A program made the translations under genes and the position numbers. Of a stretch of DNA of 44,564 bases, positions 24,803 to 32,820 are shown in pieces. The stretch's first letter is position 1, and each line of letters starts with the position of its first letter. The notes below the pieces were generated by a model. It had not been told where the DNA came from, did no database searches, and was given only the letters and a program-made list of their open reading frames with translations. Origin of the DNA: Holophagales bacterium (lineage in GTDB: Bacteria > Acidobacteriota > Thermoanaerobaculia > Multivoradales > Multivoraceae); the NCBI GenBank assembly GCA_009837085.1, contig VXUF01000142.1, positions 8,575 through 53,138 on the forward strand, given 5' to 3'.

Positions 24803-25777
24803 TCAGATCTCCATCCCGGCAGCGTGACCAAGCGCTCGCCGCACCGCGGTCCGGGCAAGCTGGACCTTGTACCGGTTGCCGCTCATCGGCCGGGCATCTT
24901 CCACCGCCGCATTCGCGGCCGCGGCGACCGTCTCCGACGTCAGTTCCTGCCCGGACAGGAGGTCACCCGCCGCCGACGCCACATGGGGTGTCGGGGCGGC
25001 GTGGCCGAGCACGATCCGCGCCTTCTCCGCTCGCGGTCCCGAGCCGGTGAGCGTCACCGCGGCCGCCATCAGCGGCCAGTCCAGCGAGCGGCGCTGGCGG
25101 ACTTCGTACACGGCCGACCGGGATCCGTCGACGTTCGCTTCGACGCCGGCGAGGAGCTCGCCCGGCGCCAGCGTGTTCTCGCGTTCTCCGGGACTCAGGG
25201 GCGCCCGGTACAGCGCCTCGACCGGCAGGCGGCGCTCACCGGCGGGCCCGTGAACCACCGCCTCCGCCCCGAGCGCCACCAGCAGCGGCGCCAGGCTGGA
25301 CGGGTTGACGAAGCGGGCCTCGCCTGCAGGGAAGATCGCATGGTAGCGATTGTCGCCCTCGGCAGCCATCGAGCGGCCGTCGGCGGTCAGCGCCAGCAGG
25401 CCGAAGCCCCGGCGGTAATACCAGCACCGGGGCCGCTGGAGCAGATCGCCGCCGACCGTGCCCATCTCCCGCAACTGTGCGCTGGCTACGCCGTCGATGG
25501 CGACCGCCAGGGCGGGAAGGGCCTCGATCGCATCCTCATGGTCCCGCAGTTCCTGCAGGGTCGTCATGGCGCCTACGCGGAGCCTGCCGCCGTCGAGCTC
25601 GATTCCGGAGAGACCCGCCACGCCGCGAAGCGCGACCAGGCGGTCGACCCGTTCGACATCGTCCTTGAGCAGGCTCAGAAGATCCGTGCCGCCGGCCAGC
25701 GCCTCGCTGCCCTCCGCTGCCAGCAGGCCGACCGCCTGTTCGACGGTCGCCGGCGCCGCGTAGCCGAACGGGCGCAT
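24803..25777 (-). CDS. Molybdenum hydroxylase FAD-binding subunit (PaoB/XdhB-like)
   Basis: The 324-residue middle electron carrier of a xanthine-dehydrogenase-family enzyme. Residues 1-170 form the VAO/PCMH-type FAD domain, with ALAGGTDLL and the second FAD loop GTVGGDLLQRPRCWYYRR (106-123). The C-terminal CO-dehydrogenase flavoprotein domain follows. E. coli PaoB has a cysteine set for an extra 4Fe-4S cluster after this loop; here only C118 is left and the stretch reads RGFGLLALTADG, so the cluster is probably absent. The start ATG shares one base with the stop of the large subunit (TGATG). No signal peptide, so it would be co-exported with the Tat-tagged small subunit. Confidence 0.92.
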   Translation of the reverse strand: MRPFGYAAPATVEQAVGLLAAEGSEALAGGTDLLSLLKDDVERVDRLVALRGVAGLSGIELDGGRLRVGAMTTLQELRDHEDAIEALPALAVAIDGVASAQLREMGTVGGDLLQRPRCWYYRRGFGLLALTADGRSMAAEGDNRYHAIFPAGEARFVNPSSLAPLLVALGAEAVVHGPAGERRLPVEALYRAPLSPGERENTLAPGELLAGVEANVDGSRSAVYEVRQRRSLDWPLMAAAVTLTGSGPRAEKARIVLGHAAPTPHVASAAGDLLSGQELTSETVAAAANAAVEDARPMSGNRYKVQLARTAVRRALGHAAGMEI

Positions 25778-27906
25778 CAGGCCGGCTCTCCGCGTCCGGC
25801 CAGAGCATCCAGCACCCGGTCGGGCGTCAACGGCAGGTAGGGCACCCGGACGCCGATCGCGTTCGCCACCGCGTTGCTGATCGCGGCGCCGGGTGAGATG
25901 ACGGGCGGCTCGCCCAAGCCGATCACGCCGCGTTCGTCATAGCCCGGGCCGGTCATCATGTGGACCTCGAGCGACCCCACGTCGACGAGACCGGCCAGCT
26001 TGTAGAACTCCATGTCCGCGTTCAGCAGCCTGCCGCTCACCGGATCCGGAATCCACTCCTCGTAGAGCGCGTAGCCGACACCCATGATCAGACCGCCGTA
26101 GACCTGGCTCTCAGCCAGCCGGCGATTGATGATCAGGCCGCAATCCTGGACCGCGATCATCCGCTCGACGTGCACGACACCGGTGTCGACATCGACCTCG
26201 ACTTCGGCGATCTGCACGCCGCCCACGCCGCTGGAAATCAGCCGGCCGGGACCGGGATTCCGGCCCTGAACGCTGATCGGCGCGCCGCCGATCTGTGCCG
26301 CCGCCTCGCGCCAGGACATGCCGCGCGAGGAATCCCCGTCCACGAACACCCGGCCGCCCCCGGCGACCAGTTGCTCCGGCTCGGCCTCGAGGCGCGGCGC
26401 CACGTGGACGAGCACCTCGCGCAAGGCGTCCTGCGCGGCCCGCCGTGTCGAAGCGGTGACTCCGCCGACCGTCGAACTGCCGCCGGAGGGACCCGACTGC
26501 GGATACACGTTGTCGCCCAGGGACACCCGCACCTGGTGGAGCTCGAGCCCGAACGTCTCGGCGAGCACCTGGGCCACGATCGTGCGGGTGCCGGTTCCAA
26601 TGTCCTGGCTGCCGATCCGCGCCTCGACCGCGCCGTCCGGATGCACCGTCACGTCGCAGTTGCTCGAGTGGCCGCGCCCGCCCCAGGTGTGGACGGAGAC
26701 GCCGAGCCCCCGCTGAAGAGCGCCCTCGCGCTCACGCCCGCGGGGCTGCCAGCGCTCCTTCCAGGACGCCATCTCCGCGGCGATCGCCAGTTGCTCCCGG
26801 TAGGTGTCCGGCCGCCCGGTCAGGTCCAGGTTGCGTTCGAGAAAGTCGATCGGGTCGAGACCCAGTTCGTCGGCCAGGTCATCCAGGACCGCCATCGTCA
26901 GGAAGCAGGCCTGCGGATGGTTGGGCGCCCGCCAGGCTCGGGAGCCGGCCAGGTTCGTCGGTACGGAGGTGTGACGGGTGCGGCGGTTCGGCAACCTGCT
27001 GAAGACGTACGGCAGGGGCGTCTGGCCCGTGCCCGGAAGGCCTCCCGAACCCCAGGAGTCCGAATCCCACGCGACGAGCTTGCCCCGCTCGTCGGCCGCC
27101 GCGCGGATGCGCGCAAAGGCGGACGGCCGGCTGCCCGCGACCGTCACCTCCTGGTCCCTTTCGAGGAAGAGCTTCACCGGGGCGCCCGCCTTGCGCGCCA
27201 ACTCGGCGCCGACGATGCCCCAACGATCCGGCGAGAACTTCGAACCGAAGCCGCCGCCCATGTACTCGGTCCGGATCCGCACCTGGCTGGCCGGCAGGCC
27301 GAGTTCCGTCGCGAACTGCCCGGCCAGGGTCGAAACCGCCTGGGTCGAGGCGTGCACTTCCAGTTCGTCGCCGTCCCAGGAACAGACCTGGCCATGCGGC
27401 TCCAGGCACATGTGGGCCATCTGCGGCATGCCCAGTGTCCGCTCCACCGCGCGATGAGCGGTGGCGAAGGCGGCGTCGGGATCGCCCTCCGCCCTCTCCC
27501 CGGCCGGTCTGGCGCCGGGCGCCCCATCGCGGTCCTCTTCCGTGACGAAGTGCGGAAGGACCTCGTAGTCGACCCGAATCGCCCGCAGCGCGTCCCGGGC
27601 CAAGTCCTCGGTGACGGCGGCGACGGCCGCGACCTCGTCGCCGGCCCACTGGATCTCGGAGCCCTCGCCCTGAATCACGTGGACCACGCGCACGCCGGGC
27701 ATCGCCTCGGCAGCCGAGGTATCGATCCCGACGATCCGGGCGTGGGCGTGCGGGCAGGTCAGGATCTTCGCCGCCAGAAGGCCATCCGGGTTCTGGTCGG
27801 ACGGGTACTTTGCGAACCCGGTCGACTTGACCGGGCCGTCGAGTCGCGCCGGCCGGGCTCCGATCTGGGCCCTCCGGTCCGCCTCGGGCCACGAGTAGTC
27901 AGCCAC
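25777..27906 (-). CDS. Molybdenum hydroxylase molybdopterin-binding subunit (PaoC/XdhA-like)
   Basis: The 709-residue catalytic subunit. An aldehyde oxidase/xanthine dehydrogenase a/b hammerhead domain (about 20-130) is followed by molybdopterin-binding domains with EYMGGGFGSKFSPDRWG (about 214-230). The catalytic glutamate is E666 in GLGEPPVISPG near the C-terminus. The enzyme hydroxylates an aldehyde or N-heterocycle; the substrate cannot be read from sequence. The start is GTG at 27904-27906, eight bases inside the iron-sulfur subunit gene. There is no signal peptide, as expected for co-export. No cofactor-inserting PaoD/XdhC-like gene or cytidylyltransferase is in the window, so maturation must come from elsewhere. 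Confidence 0.94.
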   Translation of the reverse strand: MADYSWPEADRRAQIGARPARLDGPVKSTGFAKYPSDQNPDGLLAAKILTCPHAHARIVGIDTSAAEAMPGVRVVHVIQGEGSEIQWAGDEVAAVAAVTEDLARDALRAIRVDYEVLPHFVTEEDRDGAPGARPAGERAEGDPDAAFATAHRAVERTLGMPQMAHMCLEPHGQVCSWDGDELEVHASTQAVSTLAGQFATELGLPASQVRIRTEYMGGGFGSKFSPDRWGIVGAELARKAGAPVKLFLERDQEVTVAGSRPSAFARIRAAADERGKLVAWDSDSWGSGGLPGTGQTPLPYVFSRLPNRRTRHTSVPTNLAGSRAWRAPNHPQACFLTMAVLDDLADELGLDPIDFLERNLDLTGRPDTYREQLAIAAEMASWKERWQPRGREREGALQRGLGVSVHTWGGRGHSSNCDVTVHPDGAVEARIGSQDIGTGTRTIVAQVLAETFGLELHQVRVSLGDNVYPQSGPSGGSSTVGGVTASTRRAAQDALREVLVHVAPRLEAEPEQLVAGGGRVFVDGDSSRGMSWREAAAQIGGAPISVQGRNPGPGRLISSGVGGVQIAEVEVDVDTGVVHVERMIAVQDCGLIINRRLAESQVYGGLIMGVGYALYEEWIPDPVSGRLLNADMEFYKLAGLVDVGSLEVHMMTGPGYDERGVIGLGEPPVISPGAAISNAVANAIGVRVPYLPLTPDRVLDALAGRGEPA

Positions 27907-28552
27907 CGCTCACTCCTCCGCCCTTGCCGCCCGCGACCACGGCGCGAATGCCCTTGTAGGTCCCGCAGCGGCAGAAGTTGCCGCCCAGGCCCGCTTCGAT
28001 CTCCGGTTCCGAAGGCGCCGCGTTACGCGTGAGCAACGCCGCGGTCGCCACGACGAACCCAGGCGTGCAGTAGCCGCACTGCTGCGCGTCGTGGTCGACG
28101 AAGGCCTGCTGCACGTCGTGCATGGCGTCCGGCGAGCCCAGTCCCTCGACCGTCGTGATGCTGCGTCCCGCGGACTCGATCATCAGCCGGCTGCACGCGT
28201 AGATCGGGCGACCGTCCTCGAGCACGGTGCAGGCGCCGCAGGTGCCGCGATCGCAGACCCGTTTCGGACCCGTCACGTCCAGCCGGTCGCGCAGGCCGTC
28301 GAGCAGGGTGACCCGCGGCTCCACCGCCAGCCGGCGCGTGGCGCCGTTCACCTCGAGTTCAATCTCGACCGGGCCCGGACCGAGCGTCTCCGTCGCTTCG
28401 GGGTCAGTCGCGGCAGCGGCGCTGGCGGTCTCGCCGGTCAGCAGGCCCGTGGTCAGACCGCCCGAGAGGGCGCCCGCGGCGCCGCCACGCAGGAACGACC
28501 GGCGAGAGAATCCTGACCGCTTTGCGTCGTCCGTCACGCGCCTACCCTTCAT
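27899..28552 (-). CDS. Molybdenum hydroxylase 2Fe-2S subunit with Tat signal (PaoA-like)
   Basis: The 217-residue small subunit. A twin-arginine signal, SRRSFLRGG (16-24), and a hydrophobic stretch direct folded export. The two 2Fe-2S clusters have all eight cysteines: C100, C105, C108, C120 (plant-ferredoxin type) and C159, C162, C194, C196 (helical domain, QCGYCTPG and NFCRCGTY). The order small-large-FAD differs from E. coli paoABC (small-FAD-large). It lies 55 bases after the M50 protease gene; an inverted repeat fills that gap. It ends eight bases inside the next gene. Confidence 0.94.
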   Translation of the reverse strand: MKGRRVTDDAKRSGFSRRSFLRGGAAGALSGGLTTGLLTGETASAAAATDPEATETLGPGPVEIELEVNGATRRLAVEPRVTLLDGLRDRLDVTGPKRVCDRGTCGACTVLEDGRPIYACSRLMIESAGRSITTVEGLGSPDAMHDVQQAFVDHDAQQCGYCTPGFVVATAALLTRNAAPSEPEIEAGLGGNFCRCGTYKGIRAVVAGGKGGGVSGG

Positions 28553-28558
28553 CTACGC

Positions 28559-28603
28559 CCAACTGAATCGAAGCGAATCGGAAGCCGCCACTCTACCAGT
28601 TGG
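28559..28603. repeat. Inverted repeat upstream of 2Fe-2S subunit
   Basis: CCAACTG (28559-28565) and CAGTTGG (28597-28603) are perfect complements separated by 31 bases. They fill most of the gap between the M50 protease and the Tat-signal subunit. The arms could be an operator for a dimeric regulator or the stem of a leader structure. No T-run makes it a terminator. Confidence 0.5.
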
Positions 28604-28607
28604 AGCC

Positions 28608-29729
28608 CTACGAACGTGCGCTCGCGTCCCGATGTCGAAGCCGGCGACACACCTCGACGAACTGAGACAGCCCGTCCGCGGTCAGCATCCCCTGCAACTC
28701 ATGGTCGCGAACGACCCAGAGCGCCCTCGCCGGACTCTGGAGATCGCGCAACACGTCCAGCAGGTCGCAGTCCTCCGCCACCGTCAGCGGATCCCGGTTC
28801 ATGAGCTCCAGCAGGGGCGTGTCGCTAGGGAACCGGGTCACCGATTCGAGCAGCCGGTCGCGGTCCACTTCGCCGGCCACCCTGCCCCAGCCGTCGACCA
28901 CCGGGAACTGGCGCTGCGTGGTCGAGAGCAGCAGGCGGACCGCCCACTCGATCGTGTCCTGGGGCGCCAGACGCTCGCAGCGGGTCATCATCGCTTCGCC
29001 CGCGCGGCGACCCTGCAACACCTGGAGCGTCTTGACCAGGGAGGACTCCCGACTCGCGCCAACGAGGATGAAGAAGGCAGTCAGGAACAGGAACAGGTTG
29101 AACGCCACGCCGAACTGCCAGGGGATAAGAGCAGCCAGACCAAGGAGACCGGCGAGCACCATGCCCAATCGCGTGGCGACCTTGGTCGCCCGCTCCTGCC
29201 CCATGGCGAACGAGAGCGCCGAACGAAGGATGCGGCCGCCGTCGAGCGGGAACGCGGGGAGCAGATTCAGCGCGAACAGACACAGGTTGCCGACGAGAAG
29301 CCACTGCAGCGCCGACGGCACGTCGACGACCGCTCCGGCACCCAGCGCCGGCAGCCCCGCGACCGTCAGCCCGACGAAGAGCACGATCGCCAGTACCAGG
29401 TTGAGCAGGGGACCGGCGGCGGCGATCGCCAACTCGACCATGCCCTTGGGATAGCCGTCCAGACGCGCCACGCCGCAGACCGGTGTGAGGACGATGTCAC
29501 GCGTCTCGATGCCGAAGCGCCGCGCCATGAGGGCATGGCCGAGTTCGTGGACGACGACGCTCATCAGCAGGCCGACGACGACGAACGTGAGCAGCAACGC
29601 GCTGCTGCCCATGTCCGGCGCCAGCACCGCGAGCCAGACGAACAGGAGAATGAACGTGAAGTGGATCCGCACCCTGATCCCGAACAGGGTCAGCATGTGG
29701 AACGCGAGACCGCGTGCCAGGGGTCTCAT
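28608..29729 (-). CDS. M50 (site-2-type) membrane metalloprotease with CBS domains
   Basis: A 373-residue intramembrane protease. Five to six helices carry HELGH (H61, E62, H65) and NLLPAFPLDGGRILRS with the third zinc ligand D163, as in the SpoIVFB/Rv-type S2P group. Two CBS domains follow (about 240-370; TRCERLAPQDTIEWAV, MNRDPLTVAEDCDLL); in this group they sense ATP or another nucleotide and gate the protease. The ATG at 29727-29729 overlaps the aminotransferase stop (ATGA), which settles the start. A longer frame upstream is rejected. The substrate, perhaps a membrane-bound anti-sigma factor or transcription factor, is not known; a STAS protein lies lower in the same strand run. Confidence 0.92.
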   Translation of the reverse strand: MRPLARGLAFHMLTLFGIRVRIHFTFILLFVWLAVLAPDMGSSALLLTFVVVGLLMSVVVHELGHALMARRFGIETRDIVLTPVCGVARLDGYPKGMVELAIAAAGPLLNLVLAIVLFVGLTVAGLPALGAGAVVDVPSALQWLLVGNLCLFALNLLPAFPLDGGRILRSALSFAMGQERATKVATRLGMVLAGLLGLAALIPWQFGVAFNLFLFLTAFFILVGASRESSLVKTLQVLQGRRAGEAMMTRCERLAPQDTIEWAVRLLLSTTQRQFPVVDGWGRVAGEVDRDRLLESVTRFPSDTPLLELMNRDPLTVAEDCDLLDVLRDLQSPARALWVVRDHELQGMLTADGLSQFVEVCRRLRHRDASARS

Positions 29730-30931
29730 CCTGCTCGACCTCCGGCAGCGAAGGACGGGGCGACGTGCCCGGTCGACCGGCGGCTGAGAACGCGAACGAG
29801 GCCCTCGAGCCCGGCGGCCAGCACCTCGTCGCCGCAGGCGAAGGAGAGGCGCAGGTGACCTTCCCAGCCGAAGGCGGAACCGGGCGTGGCGGCGACGCGC
29901 GCCTCGTCCAGCAAGCGGCCGCAGAGGGAGGCCGAGTCGGGACACGCCTCGTCGAGGCAGGCGCTCACGTCCGGAAACGCGTAGAAGGCGCCGGCCGGTG
30001 GCGGGCAGACGATTCCGGGCACCCGTTCCAGTTCCCGTAGCACGAGGTCCCGGCGACGGGCGCAGGCCGCGACCAGTGCCGCCGACTCGGGCGGCTCCTC
30101 CGCCAGAACCGCTTCAGCCCCGGCCATCGCGAAGGAGGTCGCGTTCGAGGTCACGTGGCTCTGAACGGCGGCCGCGGCCGCGACCACTTCGGCCGAACCG
30201 AGCAGATAGCCCACTCGCCAGCCGGTCATGGCGTAGCTCTTCGAGAACGAACCGACCAGCACCACCGTGTCCGGGTAGCGGGCCGCCAGCGCCGCGACGC
30301 CGGCGTGCCGCCGGCCGTCGTAGACGAAGCGCTCGTAGGTCTCGTCCGAGATGAGGAGCGCCCCCCGCTCGGCGCAGGCCGAGGCCAGGCGTTCCAGATC
30401 GAGGATCGAGGCCACGGCTCCAGTCGGATTGCACGGCGTGTTGACGATCACCGCCCGGGTCCGTTGCGTCATCGCCTCGATGAGCGGCTGGGCCCGGATG
30501 GCGAAGCCGTCCTCCGCCGCCATCGGCACAGTCACCGCCTCGGCCCCCGCGAGTCGCACCTGGGCCGGAATGCTGACCCAGGCCGGTGTCGGCACGACCG
30601 CCTCGGCGCCCGGGCCCAGAAACGCTTGGGCAAGCTGGTACAGGGCCGCCTTCGCGCCCACCGTGACCAACACGTTGCCCGCGCTCCAGGGCCCTCCAGG
30701 AGCGCTGTACCGTTCCGCCAAAGCCGCTCTCAACTCGGTCGTGCCCTCCAGGACCGTATACTTCGTCCGGCCCTCGTCGAGGGCTCGCTGGGCAGCCTTC
30801 ACGGCTGTCTCGGGCGAGGGGAAGTCGGGCTCTCCGGCTCCCAGGTCGAGGACCTCGATTCCCTCGCTGCGAAGCTCGGCAACCCGCCGGGAAACCGCCA
30901 TCGTCGCCGACTCGCGCTCACCGGAAGCCAT
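29726..30931 (-). CDS. Class I aminotransferase (AspC-like, fold type I)
   Basis: A 401-residue PLP enzyme. VLDLGAGEPDFPSPE, SDETYERFVYDG and the PLP-binding lysine K231 in GSFSKSYAMTGWRVGYL place it in the aspartate/aromatic aminotransferase group Ib. NTPCNPTG and LRLSFAC supply the PLP-binding asparagine and the carboxylate-binding arginine. The substrate is probably aspartate, an aromatic or a related 2-oxo acid; it cannot be fixed further. The ATG at 30929-30931 is two bases offset from the dsbD ATG, so the two divergent genes share CCATGG. No ribosome site is visible; TACGAT lies eight bases upstream. Confidence 0.92.
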   Translation of the reverse strand: MASGERESATMAVSRRVAELRSEGIEVLDLGAGEPDFPSPETAVKAAQRALDEGRTKYTVLEGTTELRAALAERYSAPGGPWSAGNVLVTVGAKAALYQLAQAFLGPGAEAVVPTPAWVSIPAQVRLAGAEAVTVPMAAEDGFAIRAQPLIEAMTQRTRAVIVNTPCNPTGAVASILDLERLASACAERGALLISDETYERFVYDGRRHAGVAALAARYPDTVVLVGSFSKSYAMTGWRVGYLLGSAEVVAAAAAVQSHVTSNATSFAMAGAEAVLAEEPPESAALVAACARRRDLVLRELERVPGIVCPPPAGAFYAFPDVSACLDEACPDSASLCGRLLDEARVAATPGSAFGWEGHLRLSFACGDEVLAAGLEGLVRVLSRRSTGHVAPSFAAGGRAG

Positions 30932-32813
30932 GGAACAGGATCGTAACAGCGGCAAGGCCGTCCGAACCGCCCTCCTCTTCGTCGCGGCACTGGCTCTGGC
31001 CGCGACGGCGGGCGGGCAGTTCAGACCGCCTGCCAAGGCCTCGGTCGAGGCCTTTACCGACCTCACGTCCTACGCCGCCGGTACGCCAGTCCGTATCGCC
31101 GCCGTGGTGACGATCGACGAGGGATGGCACATCCAGAGCCATACGCCGAGCTACAAGTACCTGATTCCCACCGAACTCGCGCTGGAGCTGCCGGAGGGCT
31201 GGCCCGAGGCCGTCATCCGCTATCCCGCCCACATCATGTGGCAGTCGCAGTTCGCGGAGGATCCGCTCGCGGCCTACGAGCACGAAGCGGTGATCCACGT
31301 CAGCGTCGAGCTGCCGTCCGACCTCGCGACCGGCGGAGTCGAGGTGCCGGTCGAACTGCTGTACCAGGCCTGCGACGAACTCGTCTGCCTGCCGCCGACC
31401 ACCACCGAGACGACCGTCCGGCTCGAGATCGGCGAGGCCGGCCAGCCGACCGGACACCCCGCCTTCGAAGCCGCGGCGGCGGCGCCGCCTCCGACCGGCG
31501 GGGGCCTGAGCCTCCTCGCCGTGCTGATCCCGGCACTGCTGGGCGGCCTGATCCTGAACGGCATGCCCTGCGTCCTGCCGATCGTCTCGCTCAAGCTCTT
31601 CGGGTTCGCCCAGGCGTCGGGCAAGCCGCGCCGGGAGATCGTGGGCGGCGCGCTGATGACGACCCTGGGCATCCTGGTCTCGTTCTGGGCACTGGCCGGC
31701 GCGACGCTCCTCGCCCGCTCGGCCGGACAGGCGGTGGGATGGGGCATCCAGTTCCAGAACCCCCTGTTCGTGACCTTCCTGGCCCTGGTGCTCACCCTGT
31801 TCAGCCTGAACGTCTGGGGCCTGTTCGAGATCAATCTGCCGCACGCACTCGCCAACCGGCTGGGTGGCCACACCCACTCGGCGCATGACGGACACTCACA
31901 CTCGCATTCGCACTCGGCGCCCGCCGCCAACCACCAGGCCGGCGGCGGAGGTGGATACTCCGGGCACTTCTTCTCCGGCGTGTTCGCCACCCTGATGGCC
32001 ACGCCCTGCTCGGCGCCCTTCCTGGGCACCGCGGTCGGCTTCGCGTTGAGCCAGCCGGCGGCCACCATCGCCTTCGTGTTCACCACGGTCGGCATCGGCC
32101 TCGCCACTCCCTACCTGCTGCTGGCCGCCATGCCCCGAGCCACCCGGCTGCTGCCACGGCCCGGCGAGTGGATGGTGACGCTGCGCGGCGTGATGGGCTT
32201 CCTGATTGCCGGCACGACGATCTGGCTGCTCTACGTGCTCGCGGCCCAGATGGACAGCGCCCGGCTCGCCTTCCTTGAGATCGGCCTGCTGAGCCTGGCC
32301 CTCTTCATCTGGCTGCAGAGCCGGAGCCAGAAGACGGCCCTGCGCGTCCTCGGCCGCGCCGGCGCGGTCACGGCGGCCGTCCTGGTGATGCTGCTAGCGA
32401 ACGGCGCGACCGCCCAATCCCGTGGCCCCGGCGCCGCGGCAGGCGGCGTGCAGGTCCTGGACTGGGTGCCGTGGGACCCGGTCCAGGCCGAGACGCTCGC
32501 CGCCGAGGGCCGGCTGGTCTTCGTCGACGTCACCGCGGACTGGTGCGCGACCTGCAAGGTGAACGAGCGCCTGGTGCTCGAAACCGACGAGACGGCCGAA
32601 CTCTTCGACCGCTACGAAGTGGTCGCGATGAAGGCCGACTGGACCAACCGCAACGACGACATCGCCCGTTACCTGGCGAGCTTCGGCCGCTACGGCATCC
32701 CGTTCTACGCCCTCTACCGCCCCGGACAGGAGCCCCACGTGTTCAGCGAACTGTTACGTGGCGGCAGGCTGGAGCAAGCGATCAGGGACTCGGCCGGCGG
32801 CGCAGCCGGCTGA
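30930..32813 (+). CDS. dsbD: Thiol:disulfide interchange protein DsbD, with histidine-rich loop
   Basis: DsbD carries electrons from cytoplasmic thioredoxin to periplasmic thiol proteins. The order is signal peptide (about 8-29); alpha-like immunoglobulin domain with C148 and C153 (ACDELVC); a membrane domain of about eight helices with paired cysteines C214 (NGMPCVLP) and C360 (MATPCSAP); and a C-terminal thioredoxin domain with DWCATC (C539, C542). Between helices, residues 314-346 hold nine histidines in GGHTHSAHDGHSHSHSHS and after, an insertion not usual for DsbD and likely to bind metal ions. The ATG shares bases with the divergent aminotransferase ATG. It ends seven bases before the stop of the convergent orphan gene. 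Confidence 0.9.
   Translation: MEQDRNSGKAVRTALLFVAALALAATAGGQFRPPAKASVEAFTDLTSYAAGTPVRIAAVVTIDEGWHIQSHTPSYKYLIPTELALELPEGWPEAVIRYPAHIMWQSQFAEDPLAAYEHEAVIHVSVELPSDLATGGVEVPVELLYQACDELVCLPPTTTETTVRLEIGEAGQPTGHPAFEAAAAAPPPTGGGLSLLAVLIPALLGGLILNGMPCVLPIVSLKLFGFAQASGKPRREIVGGALMTTLGILVSFWALAGATLLARSAGQAVGWGIQFQNPLFVTFLALVLTLFSLNVWGLFEINLPHALANRLGGHTHSAHDGHSHSHSHSAPAANHQAGGGGGYSGHFFSGVFATLMATPCSAPFLGTAVGFALSQPAATIAFVFTTVGIGLATPYLLLAAMPRATRLLPRPGEWMVTLRGVMGFLIAGTTIWLLYVLAAQMDSARLAFLEIGLLSLALFIWLQSRSQKTALRVLGRAGAVTAAVLVMLLANGATAQSRGPGAAAGGVQVLDWVPWDPVQAETLAAEGRLVFVDVTADWCATCKVNERLVLETDETAELFDRYEVVAMKADWTNRNDDIARYLASFGRYGIPFYALYRPGQEPHVFSELLRGGRLEQAIRDSAGGAAG
30940..30945 (-). promoter_or_regulatory. 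-10-like TACGAT before the aminotransferase
   Basis: TACGAT on the minus strand lies eight bases before the ATG. Because dsbD starts on the other strand at the same place, this promoter would lie inside the dsbD coding region. No clear -35 is seen. Confidence 0.4.
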
Positions 32814-32820
32814 GGCGCGC

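Noticed and set aside
25960..28032. 690-codon plus-strand open frame antisense to the molybdopterin subunit
   Set aside because: It is a GC-rich shadow of a gene with clear XDH motifs, has no ribosome site, and its protein is Arg/Pro/Val-rich low-complexity.
28559..28603. tRNA-like sequence in the gap before the 2Fe-2S gene (TGGTAGAG and TTCGATTC on the minus strand)
   Set aside because: No acceptor stem, anticodon arm or complete T-arm can be formed, and the gap is only 55 bases.
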